From Trichobilharzia regenti (taxonomy: Eukaryota > Platyhelminthes > Trematoda > Strigeidida > Schistosomatidae): DNA of 64,000 nt. A program made the position numbers and the translations under genes. The number at the start of each line of letters is the position of its first letter. Position 1 is the stretch's first letter. This document shows, one piece after another, positions 53,585 through 64,000 of this stretch. The stretch is from NCBI GenBank assembly GCA_944472135.2, contig OX235263.1:15235517-15299516 (forward strand), given 5' to 3'. Below the pieces are notes generated by a model. The model saw only the letters and a program-made list of their open reading frames with translations. It searched no databases and was not told the origin of the DNA.

Positions 53585-53765
53585 TTGATTTACAGCGTGA
53601 TTCCACAGTGTATTTTTGGTACAAGTATGGAATTTTCAGAATGGATATCGGTAGCCCAAATTTTGCAGGCCGACCATAGATATCAGGTGTGCGCCGGCGT
53701 GGGCTCGAACCCCGGACCATGTGCATGGTCGGCGAGAGTCCTAACCACTGTGCCACCGACGCACA
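53585..53765 (-). repeat. tRNA-derived SINE, family B
   Basis: Near-identical inverted copy of 47626-47815, with head 'gtgcgtcggtggcacagtgg' and B box 'ggggttcgagccc' on the minus strand and the same tail ending in 'acagtgtggaatca'. High similarity suggests recent activity. Confidence 0.8.
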
Positions 53766-54004
53766 AAGCAAAAACATGAAATATGAAAGAAAGATAATAA
53801 AACTAAGAATTAAAAAAGTAGTAGTAATAATAATTATTATTACCATAAGACTAGAAACAGACATAAGTAAGATATTAGTGATTAGAAACCAGTAATAGAT
53901 TTTATTTTTGACGTTATCACCATCAAGCCATGTAATTGAGGATATGTGAATATTACAAATTATATATGTCCTAACCAAGTTCATTTTTAACAATTTGAAA
54001 AACT

Positions 54005-55390
54005 TTGGGCATTGGGTATATGATATTCATTATAATAGAGGTTTTTTTGTATTTCCCAATGAATGAAAAACAAAACGATATTGTTGTGTTTACTGACGTT
54101 TCGCTATTTAATGCTGCTGCTAATAGCTTTATCAAAGTATTATTAAACCGGAATTTACAAAATTTCAGCTTATATATATATATATATATAACAACTCAGT
54201 CATCGTTCCTCAGCGTGACGTCATTTTTCGTTTCAAGCTGGTCAATTGGTAAAGATAACAAAATCAGGTGTAGATTGTTGGATTTGATCAGTGTGTTAAA
54301 TTATAAAAGCAGTGTGTGTGTTTACATAGTGAACTTGCACATCACATTCGCGTTGATTTTGTCTTTTCGTGGGGGAGGGAAGTGTTGTACCCAGGTCAGA
54401 TTCTGTTTTAGCCCATCATTCCTACTTATCTCAGACAATTCGGATTCCAATTGACATGAAGTGCTTCTGACTGATATGAGAAGTTCTTTGTGATTTCTGA
54501 AATTTTTCTGGATTATTTCAACATTGTCAGAATCAGTTTTGTGGCCTGATTCTATAGAGTGTAGACAAGCTATGGCTGATGATTTTTCAAGTTTTTCTAG
54601 TTCAACCGAATTTCTCGGTGGTCGAACAAACGCAGCTCTACGGTGTTCATTTCTTCTGACTTTGATTTCTCGAGATGTTTGTCCGATGTATGTCGCATCA
54701 CATTCCAAGGAAGCATTTTATTTTATAGACACAGTTAGAATCAGGCCACAAAATTGATTTTGACAATATTGAAATAATCCAGAAAAACTTCAGAAATCAC
54801 AAAGAACGTCCAACATCATCAGATGCACTTCATATCAAGTGGAATCCAAATTGCCTGAATAGGAATGGTGGACTAAAACAGAATCTGACCTGGTTACAAC
54901 ACCCCCCTCCCCCATAAAGTGGCAAAATCAACACGAATGTGATAAGCAAGTTCACTATGTAAACACACACTCTGCTTTTATAATTTCACACACTGATCAA
55001 ATCCAACAATCTAAACATGGTTTTGTTTTGTTATCTTTACCAATTCACCAAATTGACAACAAAAAACGACCCCAGACTTAGGAACGATGATCAAGTTAGT
55101 AAACTTTGTTTTGATATCATAACAGACGTACTATTACCTTTGTTATTTGGTTTAGTGATCTTCATTGTTATTTTGACTTTCAATGTGTCCTTTCAACTTG
55201 ACCTCTTAACTATTTGTTATAAATATATGCTGAGATTTTGCAAATTTCGGTTTAATAATACCAGTTTGATAAAGCTATCAGCAGCAGCATTAAATAGCGA
55301 AACGTCAGTAAACCCAACAATATCGTTTTGTTTTCCATTCATTGGGAAATACAAGAAACCCTTTATTATAATGAATATTACAAACCTGAA
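54005..55390. mobile_element. Nested PLE inverted repeats, family P6 inside P1-type ends
   Basis: Outer pair: 54010-54165 (minus) and 55235-55385 (plus), the 'agcattaaatagcgaaacgtcagtaaac' segment also at 5600-5735. Inner pair: about 54195-54545 (minus) and 54735-55080 (plus), sharing 'agtgtgtgtttacatagtgaac' and 'gatcaaatccaacaatcta' in opposite orientation. Between them, 54710-54322 on minus is coding. The plus arm contains a partial second copy of the same GIY-YIG end. Confidence 0.65.
54322..54708 (-). pseudogene. PLE GIY-YIG fragment, family P6
   Basis: MECDATYIGQTSREIKVRRN then EHRRAAFVRPPRNSVELEKL, SSAIACLHSIESGHKTDSDN and VEIIQKNFRNHKELLISV. This is the GIY-YIG domain from the YIG half onward (R and H/E positions visible), of a PLE family distinct from P1 to P5. 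The N-terminal GIY part and RT are missing. Confidence 0.75.
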
Positions 55391-55499
55391 TAAAGCAAGA
55401 CGACCAGTTTGCGCAGAATAAAATGATACCATCATTGTTTATTTCATTGGCTTCTCATCAGCTGTTGCTTACAGCCCAAAGACATTATTAATTTTTCTG

Positions 55500-56575
55500 T
55501 TAGCTCGAGAAACTAGCGAATGCACCTTTGAAAGATGCAATTGATAAACTAGAATTCTACTGTCCACCTATGGATGATATTTTTATTATGACAAAATGAG
55601 GATGAGGCAAAGAACATCCTGGACAAATTTAACGATTTGCGTTCTGCAAGAAATTTGACCATCGAGAAAGAAAGAAAGAGACTCTAGGATTTTTGATTTT
55701 TAGACGTCCATATCGCTAGAAAAGAGGACAGTACAATAAGAAGAAGTGTAATATAAAAACCCTACATCAAGTGACTGTCAGTATATTAACTTTTCCAGCT
55801 TCCTGCCTTTGAAATACAAACGCGATCTAATAAGGTGCTTGGTCCGCCACAGAGTAAGAGCAATCTCCTCGGATAAAAGTCTTAATGAAGAGCTTAGTAT
55901 TATTAAACAGTTGCTGAGTGAGAACGGTTACCCAGAAAAAAACATCGATATGAAATATCAATCATATGTCAAGACAGGCCAAAATACCGACAGTTCTAAA
56001 AAAAAGCCTTATTCTTACAACTTCAGTTCCTCGGGGATAAAATGAGTGAGTTTTTCACACAACGCCTAAGGAATTCAGTAAAAAGGATATTCAGTGCTGC
56101 TGAATTACGCCGTGTCTTCAGAACTACCCCCTATTTCGAGTCCAGGAGTAAAAGACAAATTGGCTGATTTCGTCTCTTCTATGCGTTTCTACTCACTTGG
56201 CTGCTCCCGGGGAGCTAGTTACATTAGCTGTACAATTACGCGTGTTTATCTTCGGATTTCCGAACATCATCCTATGTGGTTGGTAGAGTAAAGGATGAAC
56301 AAAATCCATTCATAGGGCTATTCTATCTCATCTTGTGGATACAGAACACAAGATCAATGTCAACGAAACCCTTTTGAAAGTTATCTACCGAATACTAACT
56401 AATCTTAACTTCACCTTAAGAGTTCGTCTACTACATATTGCTGAGGCTGTGGGGATCTACATTAAGAAACCTAACTTACGTGTCGAAAAGAAGCTAGTTC
56501 TGACGCTGTCCTTACCTTGGCCGTCAGTCAAGGCTTTAATGATCCTTAATTTGTTGAGGAAATTTCCTTAATTTT
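55500..56575 (+). pseudogene. Penelope-like element, family P1: RT palm to GIY-YIG
   Basis: Blocks in order: the RT palm remnant 'MDDIFIMTK' (about 55570; a [FY]xDD-type motif), IEKEKK and LGF..DVHIARKED (55660-55720), LPLKYKRDLIRCLVRHRVRA (55809-56045), a linker, a GIY-YIG entry degraded to YSLGCSRGASYISC (about 56200), then DTEHKINVNETLLKVIYRI and KPNLRVEKKLVLTLSLPW (56335-56571). Frameshifts separate blocks. This is one of few copies here that keep the palm motif. Confidence 0.75.
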
Positions 56576-56870
56576 AGCTGATATTCTATTTGCTACTATA
56601 TTTTTATTATTATTATAATTTAAACATCTTTAATGAACTGTAATTGCATTGTAATCCCACTGAACAAGTCGACAGTCTTTAAAAACACCAATACTGCTAA
56701 TGACGATTATTCTAGAATATTCTATGTATATAAGCATAAATATAACTGTAGAGCCAGAAGAGGAGGAAATTATCGGGAAGAATATTCTTTGCTCAGTTGT
56801 TTGCATTGTGTTCGTCTAGATGTCTGAATGAATGTTTTCGTAATTTTAACATGCATGTGCCCCGTTCTGA
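56576..56870. other. No feature recognised
   Basis: Probably PLE 3' UTR by position; nothing specific visible. Confidence 0.3.
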
Positions 56871-56874
56871 TGAG

Positions 56875-57100
56875 GTGTATGTGTGTATGCGTGTCAGTGA
56901 TTTAGCAGTAAAATGCTCGCCAACCACTCGCGTGGTACAGGACTCAGTTTTTGGACGACACACTCCTAAACCTATTTTATTTTTTACGGGTTAGTAAGGT
57001 GGGTGTCAGGAGAGAAACCCCACCTCGTAAAAGACAATACACCCCCACTACTGGAAATTTAAAGCCCTATGTTCTAACTGGAGCGCAAAACAATGTTTAA
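56875..57100 (+). repeat. Degenerate family B SINE
   Basis: 'gtcagtgatttagcagtaaaatgctcgccaacca' recalls the family B head. The tail 'aaagccctatgttctaactggag' matches the family tail. The B box is lost. Confidence 0.5.
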
Positions 57101-57284
57101 AACGAATCTTGAAAAAATCCTCTGCAATGATCTCGTCAATACTTGGTCTTTATGAGTATTTAACGTATGGTATCAATTCTTTACGACGTCATATACACAT
57201 TACAGAAAATATTCTGTTCCACTGGTCTAGATAACTACTGCTTTATTTTTAGGTATTCCTTTTGTAGGGATTTTTGTTTGATTG

Positions 57285-57570
57285 CATGGAGGATTTCATC
57301 ATGAGCTGACATCAGTTAGAGAACCACTGGAAAACCTACAGGGAGTGTTGGACAGATGTTTCGTCCTAGTTTGGGACTCTTTAGTAGTACGCACCCTCCA
57401 GGATTCGAACCCAGGACCTTCTGGTTACAAGGCGAACTCGTAGACCATTGAGATACGGGGTGCGTACTGATGACGAGTCTCAAACTAGGACGAAACAGCT
57501 GTCCAGTACTCACAGGTTTTCCAGTAGTTCTGTAGCTGATGTCAGCTCATGATGAAATCCTATATTGCAT
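57285..57570. repeat. Head-to-head hammerhead SINE pair
   Basis: The minus arm (57450-57290) and plus arm (57455-57565) are joined at the head. Plus ribozyme: 'gtactgatgacgagtctcaaac' + 'taggacgaaacagctgtcc' (57465-57503). Helix I can form six pairs (GUACUG with CAGUAC) and helix II and GAAA are present, but core C3 is A. Minus ribozyme: 'gtactactaaagagtcccaaac' + 'taggacgaaacatctgtcc', where core G5 is A. Each arm keeps what the other lacks. Confidence 0.7.
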
Positions 57571-57624
57571 TATTTCTCATCTTCGAATAGCCGCTTGATG
57601 TTTCGCATAACTTTATATTCATTA

Positions 57625-57830
57625 GTGCGTCTATGGTTCAGTGATATGATGCTTACCAACCATGCATGTGGACTAGCGTTCGATTCCCGGCCAACAGACT
57701 CTTAAATCTTCCCTGATTTACCAGCCGGGGTAGTAATTCTGGAGTAAACCAAGACTACTTACTACCACCGATAATATTCTTCATCGTGATGGAGTGAATC
57801 ATCTGTCAGGCTACGGGGGGGGCGAGAACT
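57625..57830 (+). repeat. Family B SINE, 3'-truncated
   Basis: Head 'gtgcgtctatggttcagtgat' and B box 'cgttcgattcccgg' (57675). The downstream part is diverged and runs into an RTE fragment. Confidence 0.55.
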
Positions 57831-57839
57831 CTGGGAGAT

Positions 57840-58250
57840 TTGGATTCCGTGGATGATTTATGTTTAATTTCGCACAAATTCAAAATCTACAGGGAAACAC
57901 CAACAAATTGGAAGAAGAAGAAGAAGAAGAAGCAGAGAAGACAGGACTTCAAGTGAACATAGAGAGGAGAGGAGTGACAAAGACACCCACCCAGCAACTA
58001 ACAACAACAAAAAGCACCAATCACTAACAACGGGAGAAAATTGAAGGAGGTCACTTCTTTCACTTATCTAGGATGTGTATCATTTTAATTATATACACGC
58101 CATGGATGAAGATGTTAAAGACAAAACTGGAAGGGCAAGACAGACCTTCATGAATCTGAAATCAATATGGGTGGAAATTTCTCTGCACCCAGCAAATAAA
58201 AACAAGATTCTGGTTTTTGAAACGTTAATTTCAAATTAATTCAGTCCTTT
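57840..58250 (+). mobile_element. RTE fragment, second subfamily
   Basis: 'gtggatgatttatgtttaatttcgc' is the (D)DLCLIS segment after FADD. Then 'caagtgaacatagagagg' and 'tcactaacaacgggag', 'cacttatctaggatg', and a C-terminal part to 58225. A (GAA)n expansion sits at 57912-57931. Full of stops. Confidence 0.65.
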
Positions 58251-58335
58251 GATATGGTTCAAAGACTCAGCGTGTACCGCGGAAATAATTTCAAACAGGT
58301 TTCAGAACTTTACCAATAGATGTGTTCATTCAGAT

Positions 58336-58649
58336 TGTAACAACAGAAGACAAGGGCCAGACAACAGATCGTTTATTAAGGAAATCAACACATACTTACA
58401 GATATTCATGTACATATTATAGATTATTGTTAGCAGAAAAACACAGCCACCTGATTGGTTGTTTCTCACGGAAGGTTAACCTTGCATCTCTTTGTGGTTG
58501 TCTCTTGAATGTCAGATCATCTATATGCTAACTGTATCCGCCTACGCAAAGCCTTTGTTTTCATTTTTATTCACGACCAATATTGGGGACATAAACATTG
58601 ACGTAAATTACTGTCCACCAACTTTGGCTAACAGCCAGCTTTCACTACA
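58336..58649 (-). mobile_element. Solo LTR, family L1
   Basis: On the minus strand it starts TGTAGTGAAAGCTGGCTG and ends CTTCTGTTGTTACA. The flanks are AGAT on both sides (58332-58335 and 58650-58653), a perfect 4-bp duplication. Contains 'acaaccaatcaggtgg' and an AATAAA-type signal as the other three. Confidence 0.8.
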
Positions 58650-58689
58650 AGATGACAGACAAGAAAGATTTAGAAACAAGGAACTCCTG

Positions 58690-60300
58690 AGTGGAACGAA
58701 CCAATCAAGAACTTAGTGCCCAAACAAATTGGATATCTAAATGGTTTAGTTCAATGCCTAAAACTAATATTGCTAGTAGAATGTATGGTACTATTAAAAT
58801 ACATAAGCCAGGTTACCCCACACGACCAATAGTAGATTACAGGAATACATCTACTCATGATTTATCAAAACACTCAGCTCTACTACTATGCCCCATTAGA
58901 AATCATTCAAACTCTAGGCTAATTGATTCATATGAAATGAAAAGGAAACTGAATAACATTCAATTAAATAATAATAAAAATTGATCAGTTTTGATACACC
59001 TAGTCTTTATGCTAATCAATATGGCAGCCTTAGAAGCAGTTAAAGGAAGTAAACTAACTTCTGATGCCGAACTGAGTCATAAGACAAAGCTGCCCACTGG
59101 GAAACTTATTTTAGGAATTCAGTGATGCCTCACATCTACTATCTGTAAATTCCAAGGCAAAATATATAAACAAACAGAAGGTGTAGCAATGAGTTCACCA
59201 AGTTAAGTGTTTAACAAACCGAGCAATAGCACTAAGTAGCACAACAAAATACCTAAACGATGAAGTGAAACAGATAGAAGAATAGCTGGTTGGTGTTAAA
59301 TAACTAACTATGCTATAGAATTCATTAGGAAGATCAGAAAAGGTCAAAAGCAAAATAAAAATAATGGCGAAACTAATAATGATAATATAAATAAGAGAGA
59401 ATATAGGACATCTACAGTAGTTTTACCATATAAGGAGGGGACATCTGAGACCACCACAACCCTACGTAGGATTCTCGATAAAGCAGGAATTAGGGTGGCA
59501 TTCAAACCTACAAACTCACTCAGAAACAAGCTCTATGGGCTAAAAGATCCGGTGGACTCACTTAAACAAAATAATAAAATTTACAAAATATATTGCAATG
59601 ACTGTGAGTTAAATCAACTACGTAGGTGAAACTAATAGATGAGGAGAAGTGAGATTATAAGAACATAAGAATTCGGCTAAGGTAAGAATGGTTGACCCAG
59701 AGAAGATACGTAATTTAGAAAAAAGCTCAGCGGTTGCACCAGATGCATGAACACACAATCATACAATAGGGCGGTGGAAGAGGGTTAAAATTCTAAGAAA
59801 TAACATAAGTGGGTGGAGAGGGAGAGTGATTGATTAGTGAATACTGGTTCGTTAAGTCATCAAGCCCAACACATGCAACAGAAATGACTCGATGCAAATA
59901 GCAGAGATATGGAAGATATTATTATCACCAGTCAGTCAAATCAAAGGGGAATAAATTCTATTTCAATTGAATTCACGTACATCACAACATTCTAACAAGT
60001 AGCTTATTTTGACTATAAAAACACTCGTCTTATTTCCCATCTGAATGTATTTGATTGATAACACTCATATAATTATTTCTGAACGTGCATTATCCTATAC
60101 TTATTTTATTCAAATGTCTAATCATCAATTCCACTCATGTATATAAATGAAGTAAAAAGTTGTGTGAGTGAGGCCCTTGATATAATTATGATCAGTAATG
60201 AATTGTGCTCGAAAGGTGGTCATCAGTTTATAATACTGTACAACACTGTGTGATTTATCAAAATAAAATCTTATCCATAATGGAGTTATGCTCTGCCACA
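58690..60300 (+). pseudogene. Penelope-like element, family P3
   Basis: The plus strand reads SRMYGTIKIHKPGYPTRPIV then HDLSKHSALLLCPIRNHSNS (58691-58984). Then, in other frames, FDTPSLYANQYGS (motif A region, about 58990), QTEGVAMSSP (about 59180), VVLPYKEGTSET and LRRILDKAGIRVAFKPTNSL (59415-59520), and GIY-YIG entry NKIYKIYCNDCEL (59575-59610) with EHKNSAK. The 3' UTR to 60300 is shared with the antisense copy at 13640. The RT palm between motif B and the linker is deleted. Confidence 0.8.
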
Positions 60301-60384
60301 ATGCCCAAGTTTTATACTTATATCGGACACACTTTTAAGAGATAGTTGATTGATATCGTGCGCCAGTGTTTCTAATGAGAAACG

Positions 60385-60620
60385 ATGAGCTGGTCGCTGC
60401 AAACCGGAAGAAATGGAGATCTGTTGTTGAGACTCTATGTTCCACTCGTAACCCCCTTTCCCCTCCAAAAAAAGATAAACAACAATAAATAATCCTGTTA
60501 TAAAGAGACAACGTCAGGCGTTGGAACAGTAATGGCACCCCATAAAAGTAACGCTCCACCTACTTAAATTCAAAATCTCAAATCCTAAAGTCCTGTGCTC
60601 CAATCAAAATACGAAGGAAT
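60385..60620 (+). mobile_element. RTE / SINE tail remnants
   Basis: 'aagaaatggagatctgttgttgag' and 'ctctatgttccactcgtaacc' (60405-60450) are an RTE 3' end. 'cctgtgctccaatcaaaatacgaagg' (60592-60617) is another diverged tail. Confidence 0.45.
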
Positions 60621-60719
60621 GAAAATATCCAGCACTTTTTTCCAGTGATTTCTTAGGCGAGAAATGAAACTCAGAACTAGCGACTGGCATTTTTATACTT
60701 AGATGTTGAGATTGAAATT

Positions 60720-60965
60720 TAGTTCCTTTACATTCCTTTACTGATGGAACATAGGGATTCAAGCTTGAGATCTGAAGTTTCAGTATTAAGTGATGATATT
60801 ATAGTGTGGGGTGTTGCTATTCCTAACGTCCAACCTCTCCTTTTCTTATTGGGCTAACAACTAGCTAAGGAAGTAAACGTGTACTCCTTAAAAGGACTCA
60901 AACCCTGATCTACGTTCATGGTTGGTGAGCACTCTACAGGAACACTATCAATGCGCCACACATTC
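60720..60965 (-). repeat. Family B SINE, complete but diverged
   Basis: On the minus strand: head 'gtgtggcgcattgatagtg', B box 'agggtttgagtcc' (about 60905), body, and tail 'gaatccctatgttccatcagtaaagg' (60775-60745). Same layout as 28095-28410. Confidence 0.6.
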
Positions 60966-61139
60966 AGACAGGCTTTTTCTTATTTACTGGCGTTATTTCA
61001 ACCTGACCTACATTTAAGAGATCATATTTCACAGATTATACTGAATAATAGCCAAAAATGTTGAAATGAAATATTTTTGTTCTTAATATAAATTTAAAAA
61101 TAAACACAGATTGAAAATACGCTGATCAAACCAGTTTCA

Positions 61140-62265
61140 CCCATTCACACTTTATCATTAAAATGAAACCGTTGGTTCCTATGACCCTTACAAAATTGAT
61201 GATACCGACATAGAAATCAAGTCTGAAGTCAAGTATCTTGGATTAATTCTTTCTTCTGGCCTATCCTGGTCTTCCCATGTCTTAGCGATTTCTAAAACAA
61301 TATTTCATCTAACTTTTTACATTAAGAAGTGGTTAAGGCATTTGGGCATAGCTCAACCTCTCAGCCTCTTACGGTTTGTCAACTCGTGCACCTTATCTAT
61401 TCTTCTTTACTGTTCACCCGTATTCTTTCCTGGATTGCTTAAAAATGACTATGTCATACTTCCTAGAACTCTGAAGACTGTCAATCAGTAGAGTGAGTGG
61501 TATCCCACTGGGCCATATCGTTGACATTGTCACGGATAGGCACTTGATGTCATGTAACAAATTTGCTAAAGGAATTTTGTCAAACTCTGAGCACCCACTC
61601 TACCTGCAGCTACAACCTTGTGTCTTCTCCTTATGTAAATCAAGAAGTCTTTTCAGAAGACTTTATGCACGTACGTCTAAGTATAAAAATTCCACTATAC
61701 CATATTTCGCGGCACGTACTCTATGTGATGAAAATAGTGTCAGGCATGAACTAACTAACTAACCTTCTTTGCACTATTAAATTAACCATTTCCTCCATTC
61801 CCTTACAACAACAGCCTTTATTGTTATTGTACTTCTCATATTTATAATCCTCTCAATTTTTTGTTTTTATTTATTTATTTTTCATAAGTGTGAACATCGT
61901 TTAAGCTGTGTTACCACTGTTAATCTTGTATTTCCCCTCACCATACTGCATCAACAGAACATTAGATTCAATACGCTATAGTAACATGCTAAAATTTCCT
62001 AACTGAATCGACAATACGGTTTGAAACAAACTCACTGTTATTATTATTATTATTATATTTAATAATCTCAATTCGTGCTTCGAATATTTTTGACTTTATA
62101 TCGTAAACGTGGACAAATTCCTCTGGTTACTTTTGTTTTAATTTATAATTTTATTTATATTTTAAGTAAATCAGATGCAAGGTGGTGTGATAAATGCTGA
62201 GAATTCCATTCTATATTATAAATACTGTTTTTAGAATAAAGTAAATTATTATTATTAAAATTGGT
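61140..62265 (+). mobile_element. Jockey/CR1-type LINE 3' part
   Basis: The plus strand starts in the post-palm region (EIKSEVKYLGLILSSGLSWS, about 61210; compare 31900-31950), then RILPILLYCS-like frames, and 61493-61762 with LFRRLYARTSKYKNSTIPYF. The 3' UTR follows to 'tgtttttagaataaagtaaatt' + (ATT)n at 62265. Inactive through stops. Same family as 30900-33680. Confidence 0.75.
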
Positions 62266-63139
62266 ATAAACCAAGTAGAATAATTAGGGAATAAGTTTGG
62301 TGACATATCTGTCGACCTCACTTATATAATTCTTTTACATTCTTATTTGTATCATTTCTGTGAAGAAAGCCAGTTCAAATTAATTCTATGATTTTTTTAC
62401 ATGATATTGTATTTGACATGCTTTAAAAATGAGTACAAATGTGGCTGATTTGAATCTCTCTCTCTCTCTCTCTGTGAGTTGTTATACATTCTCACCCACA
62501 TACCCACCATTTGCATGTGATTAAATTTCACCCCGTAAGAGACATCTTTAGCTTTGAGAGGCCATTATAACTTAGTATAATGCGAAAATCAATGAAAAGA
62601 CTAACATGGTGTTTTATGTGTTTTATGGTATAAAACCCCTTGAAGTTATGAAAAGATTAGCTGGTTAAGTTTTATATAAGAAAAAACGATTAACAGTGAC
62701 GTTATGAGATTTTGAAATAATAATTTGTATGTTATCAAGCGCCTAAAATAACTTTTACTCTGTCTTGTATACTTTATCTCAGTGATCTATTCAAAGATCG
62801 ATCTATAGGAAACCCCCACCCCCCACCCCTACCCTCTATCGAATCTCTACGCTCATGACGACTGTTGCTAACTCGATTTTCGTTTATTTTTAAGTGAATT
62901 CTACTCAGCTTATTAACTTAACTCTCATTCATTTTGAAGTGAATTCTACTCAGCTTATTAACTTGACTCTCATTCATTTTTTCATTGAACCCTATCAATT
63001 AGATTACGTCATCCAACCTACTTTTGTAACTTTATTTTAGTTTCTAACCGATTAACGCCTTCAAAATTACGTAATTTGTTTGTCAAAAACTAACAATTGC
63101 ATTAACGCATCTTTGGAAATATTCCTTTTGTTGCCAAGA
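62266..63139. other. No gene; tandem and simple repeats
   Basis: A (CT)n tract at 62456-62473. A 44-bp unit 'gtgaattctactcagcttattaac..' occurs twice in tandem (about 62894-62937 and 62938-62981). The second half is probably the leading edge of the PLE that follows. Confidence 0.5.
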
Positions 63140-64000
63140 CAAATTACTATAAATTTGCGATTTGTACAGCTTGAGAATGATATCGCCGAAAAGAGTAACT
63201 CTTTGCTGAACACCTTTTCTTTTCTATAGGAAACCAACATGGAATGGTCAGTACACAAAGTTCCATAGTTGGGTCCCTTTGAGAAGAAATAGAAATCTGA
63301 CCCATTCCTTATCTTCAAGAATAAGGAGGATATGTTCCATTGATACAATCGATGGGGAACTGGGACGACTCAGACAAGTCCTCATAGAGAATGGATATCC
63401 TCCAAGATTTATCAAGAAAAACATGAAGTCAAGGGAAAAGCCTGAAAGAATTCAGACAGTGCCGAAGAAACTGCTATTTATGAGTGTTGAATTTAAAGGT
63501 GATACCGCAGCTGAAATCCTGAAGAATCGCTTATGCAGATCACTGAGGAGAGCCTTCTTTACGGCTGAGCTATGGATCAATTTCTACAGCGGACAAATGA
63601 TCAATGGATGTGTGAAGGATAAACTGTCGCTTTGGACAGGCCACCTCAATGTGTGTTTATAAATTCACCTGTTCGTGTGGAGGTAGTTATGTTCACCACA
63701 CACACACATGCCACACGCTTTCCAAACGCATCTCTGAGCATTATCCGGAATACTTAGCAAAAGGATAATGCAAGACAATTACTAGCTCAATTCTCGAGCA
63801 TCTGGTGAACTCAAATCATGCAGCTCCACCAGAGTTGTCTTTCAAGATCCGCTACAAAGTGAGACCGAGTGGTACAAAGGGCGTCAGTTTTCTGAATTTG
63901 TGTATGGTGGAGGCGCTGGCAATTCGTCAATACAACCCTGAACTCTGTATCCGGAAAAGTATGTCCAGCCTCTTATTCTACCTTGGTCGTAGCCTCTTCA
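63140..64000 (+). pseudogene. Penelope-like element, family P1, runs off the right edge
   Basis: Starts with the P1 end block ('tatcgccgaaaagagtaact', 63180). Then LTHSLSSRIRRICSIDTIDG, LIENGYPPRFIKKNMKSREK, KKLLFMSVEFKGDTAAEILK and NRLCRSLRRAFFTAELWINF (63279-63662). After a frameshift KFTCSCGGSYVHHTH (GIY-YIG entry with YIG changed to YVH), then SKRISEHYPEYLAKG, SSILEHLVNSNHAAPPEL and YNPELCIRKSMSS up to the edge. The RT is absent. The closest relative here is 1674-2500. Confidence 0.8.

Noticed and set aside
1..64000. CRISPR arrays, prokaryotic operons, defence systems, rRNA or prophage
   Set aside because: No regularly spaced short repeats with unique spacers, no ribosome-binding-site-led gene runs and no such proteins; splice sites and retroelements show a eukaryotic chromosome.

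Overview
The window looks like a piece of a eukaryotic genome made almost entirely of decayed retroelements, most likely from a blood fluke (Schistosoma). The reasons are: AT-rich sequence with long (TA)n and (ATT)n tracts; tRNA-derived short repeats that carry a type I hammerhead ribozyme (the layout known from the schistosome SM-alpha family); many 3' ends of an RTE-clade LINE that resembles SR2; several families of Penelope-like elements (PLEs) with a GIY-YIG endonuclease; Mag-like and other Ty3/gypsy LTR elements; and one host gene of the tegument-allergen-like (TAL) type, with an EF-hand followed by a dynein-light-chain domain. The species is not settled. There is no operon, CRISPR array, defence island or rRNA gene, and I found no credible intact tRNA gene.

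Layout. 1-8650: a solo LTR, several PLE ends, an RTE 3' end, a single-LTR mini-element and a PLE with long inverted arms. 9400-12750: hammerhead-bearing short repeats, including one ribozyme with a complete core at 10526-10573, plus an RTE copy. 13355-18905: two PLE families and a nested solo LTR. 18960-22100: broken gypsy pieces. 23210-24690: a LINE tail split by an inverted PLE. 24690-30900: an RTE end, then an antisense gypsy element interrupted by a LINE tail, a SINE and a single-LTR mini-element. 30900-33680: a jockey/CR1-type LINE interrupted by an RTE fragment.

34881-50279 holds the host gene on the minus strand. The last exon (dynein-light-chain domain, 34881-35376) and the EF-hand exon (47238-47332) have matching splice phases across an intron of about 11.9 kb. 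That intron is filled by a PLE with a roughly 36-bp target-site duplication, a solo LTR, short repeats and a CR1-like LINE that itself holds a complete gag-only LTR element. A further candidate upstream exon (50180-50279 plus 48419-48440) appears to be split by a 1.7-kb RTE insertion with an ATTACA duplication. If that is right, this gene copy is broken.

50430-64000 continues with inverted pairs of tRNA-derived repeats, a second Mag-like LTR/gag fragment, more PLEs, a solo LTR, a LINE 3' end and a PLE that runs off the right edge. Almost every retroelement open reading frame here is truncated or frameshifted. The biologically informative parts are the host gene, the ribozyme repeats, the PLE inverted-arm architecture, the single-LTR mini-elements and a 155-bp hairpin insertion of unknown origin.
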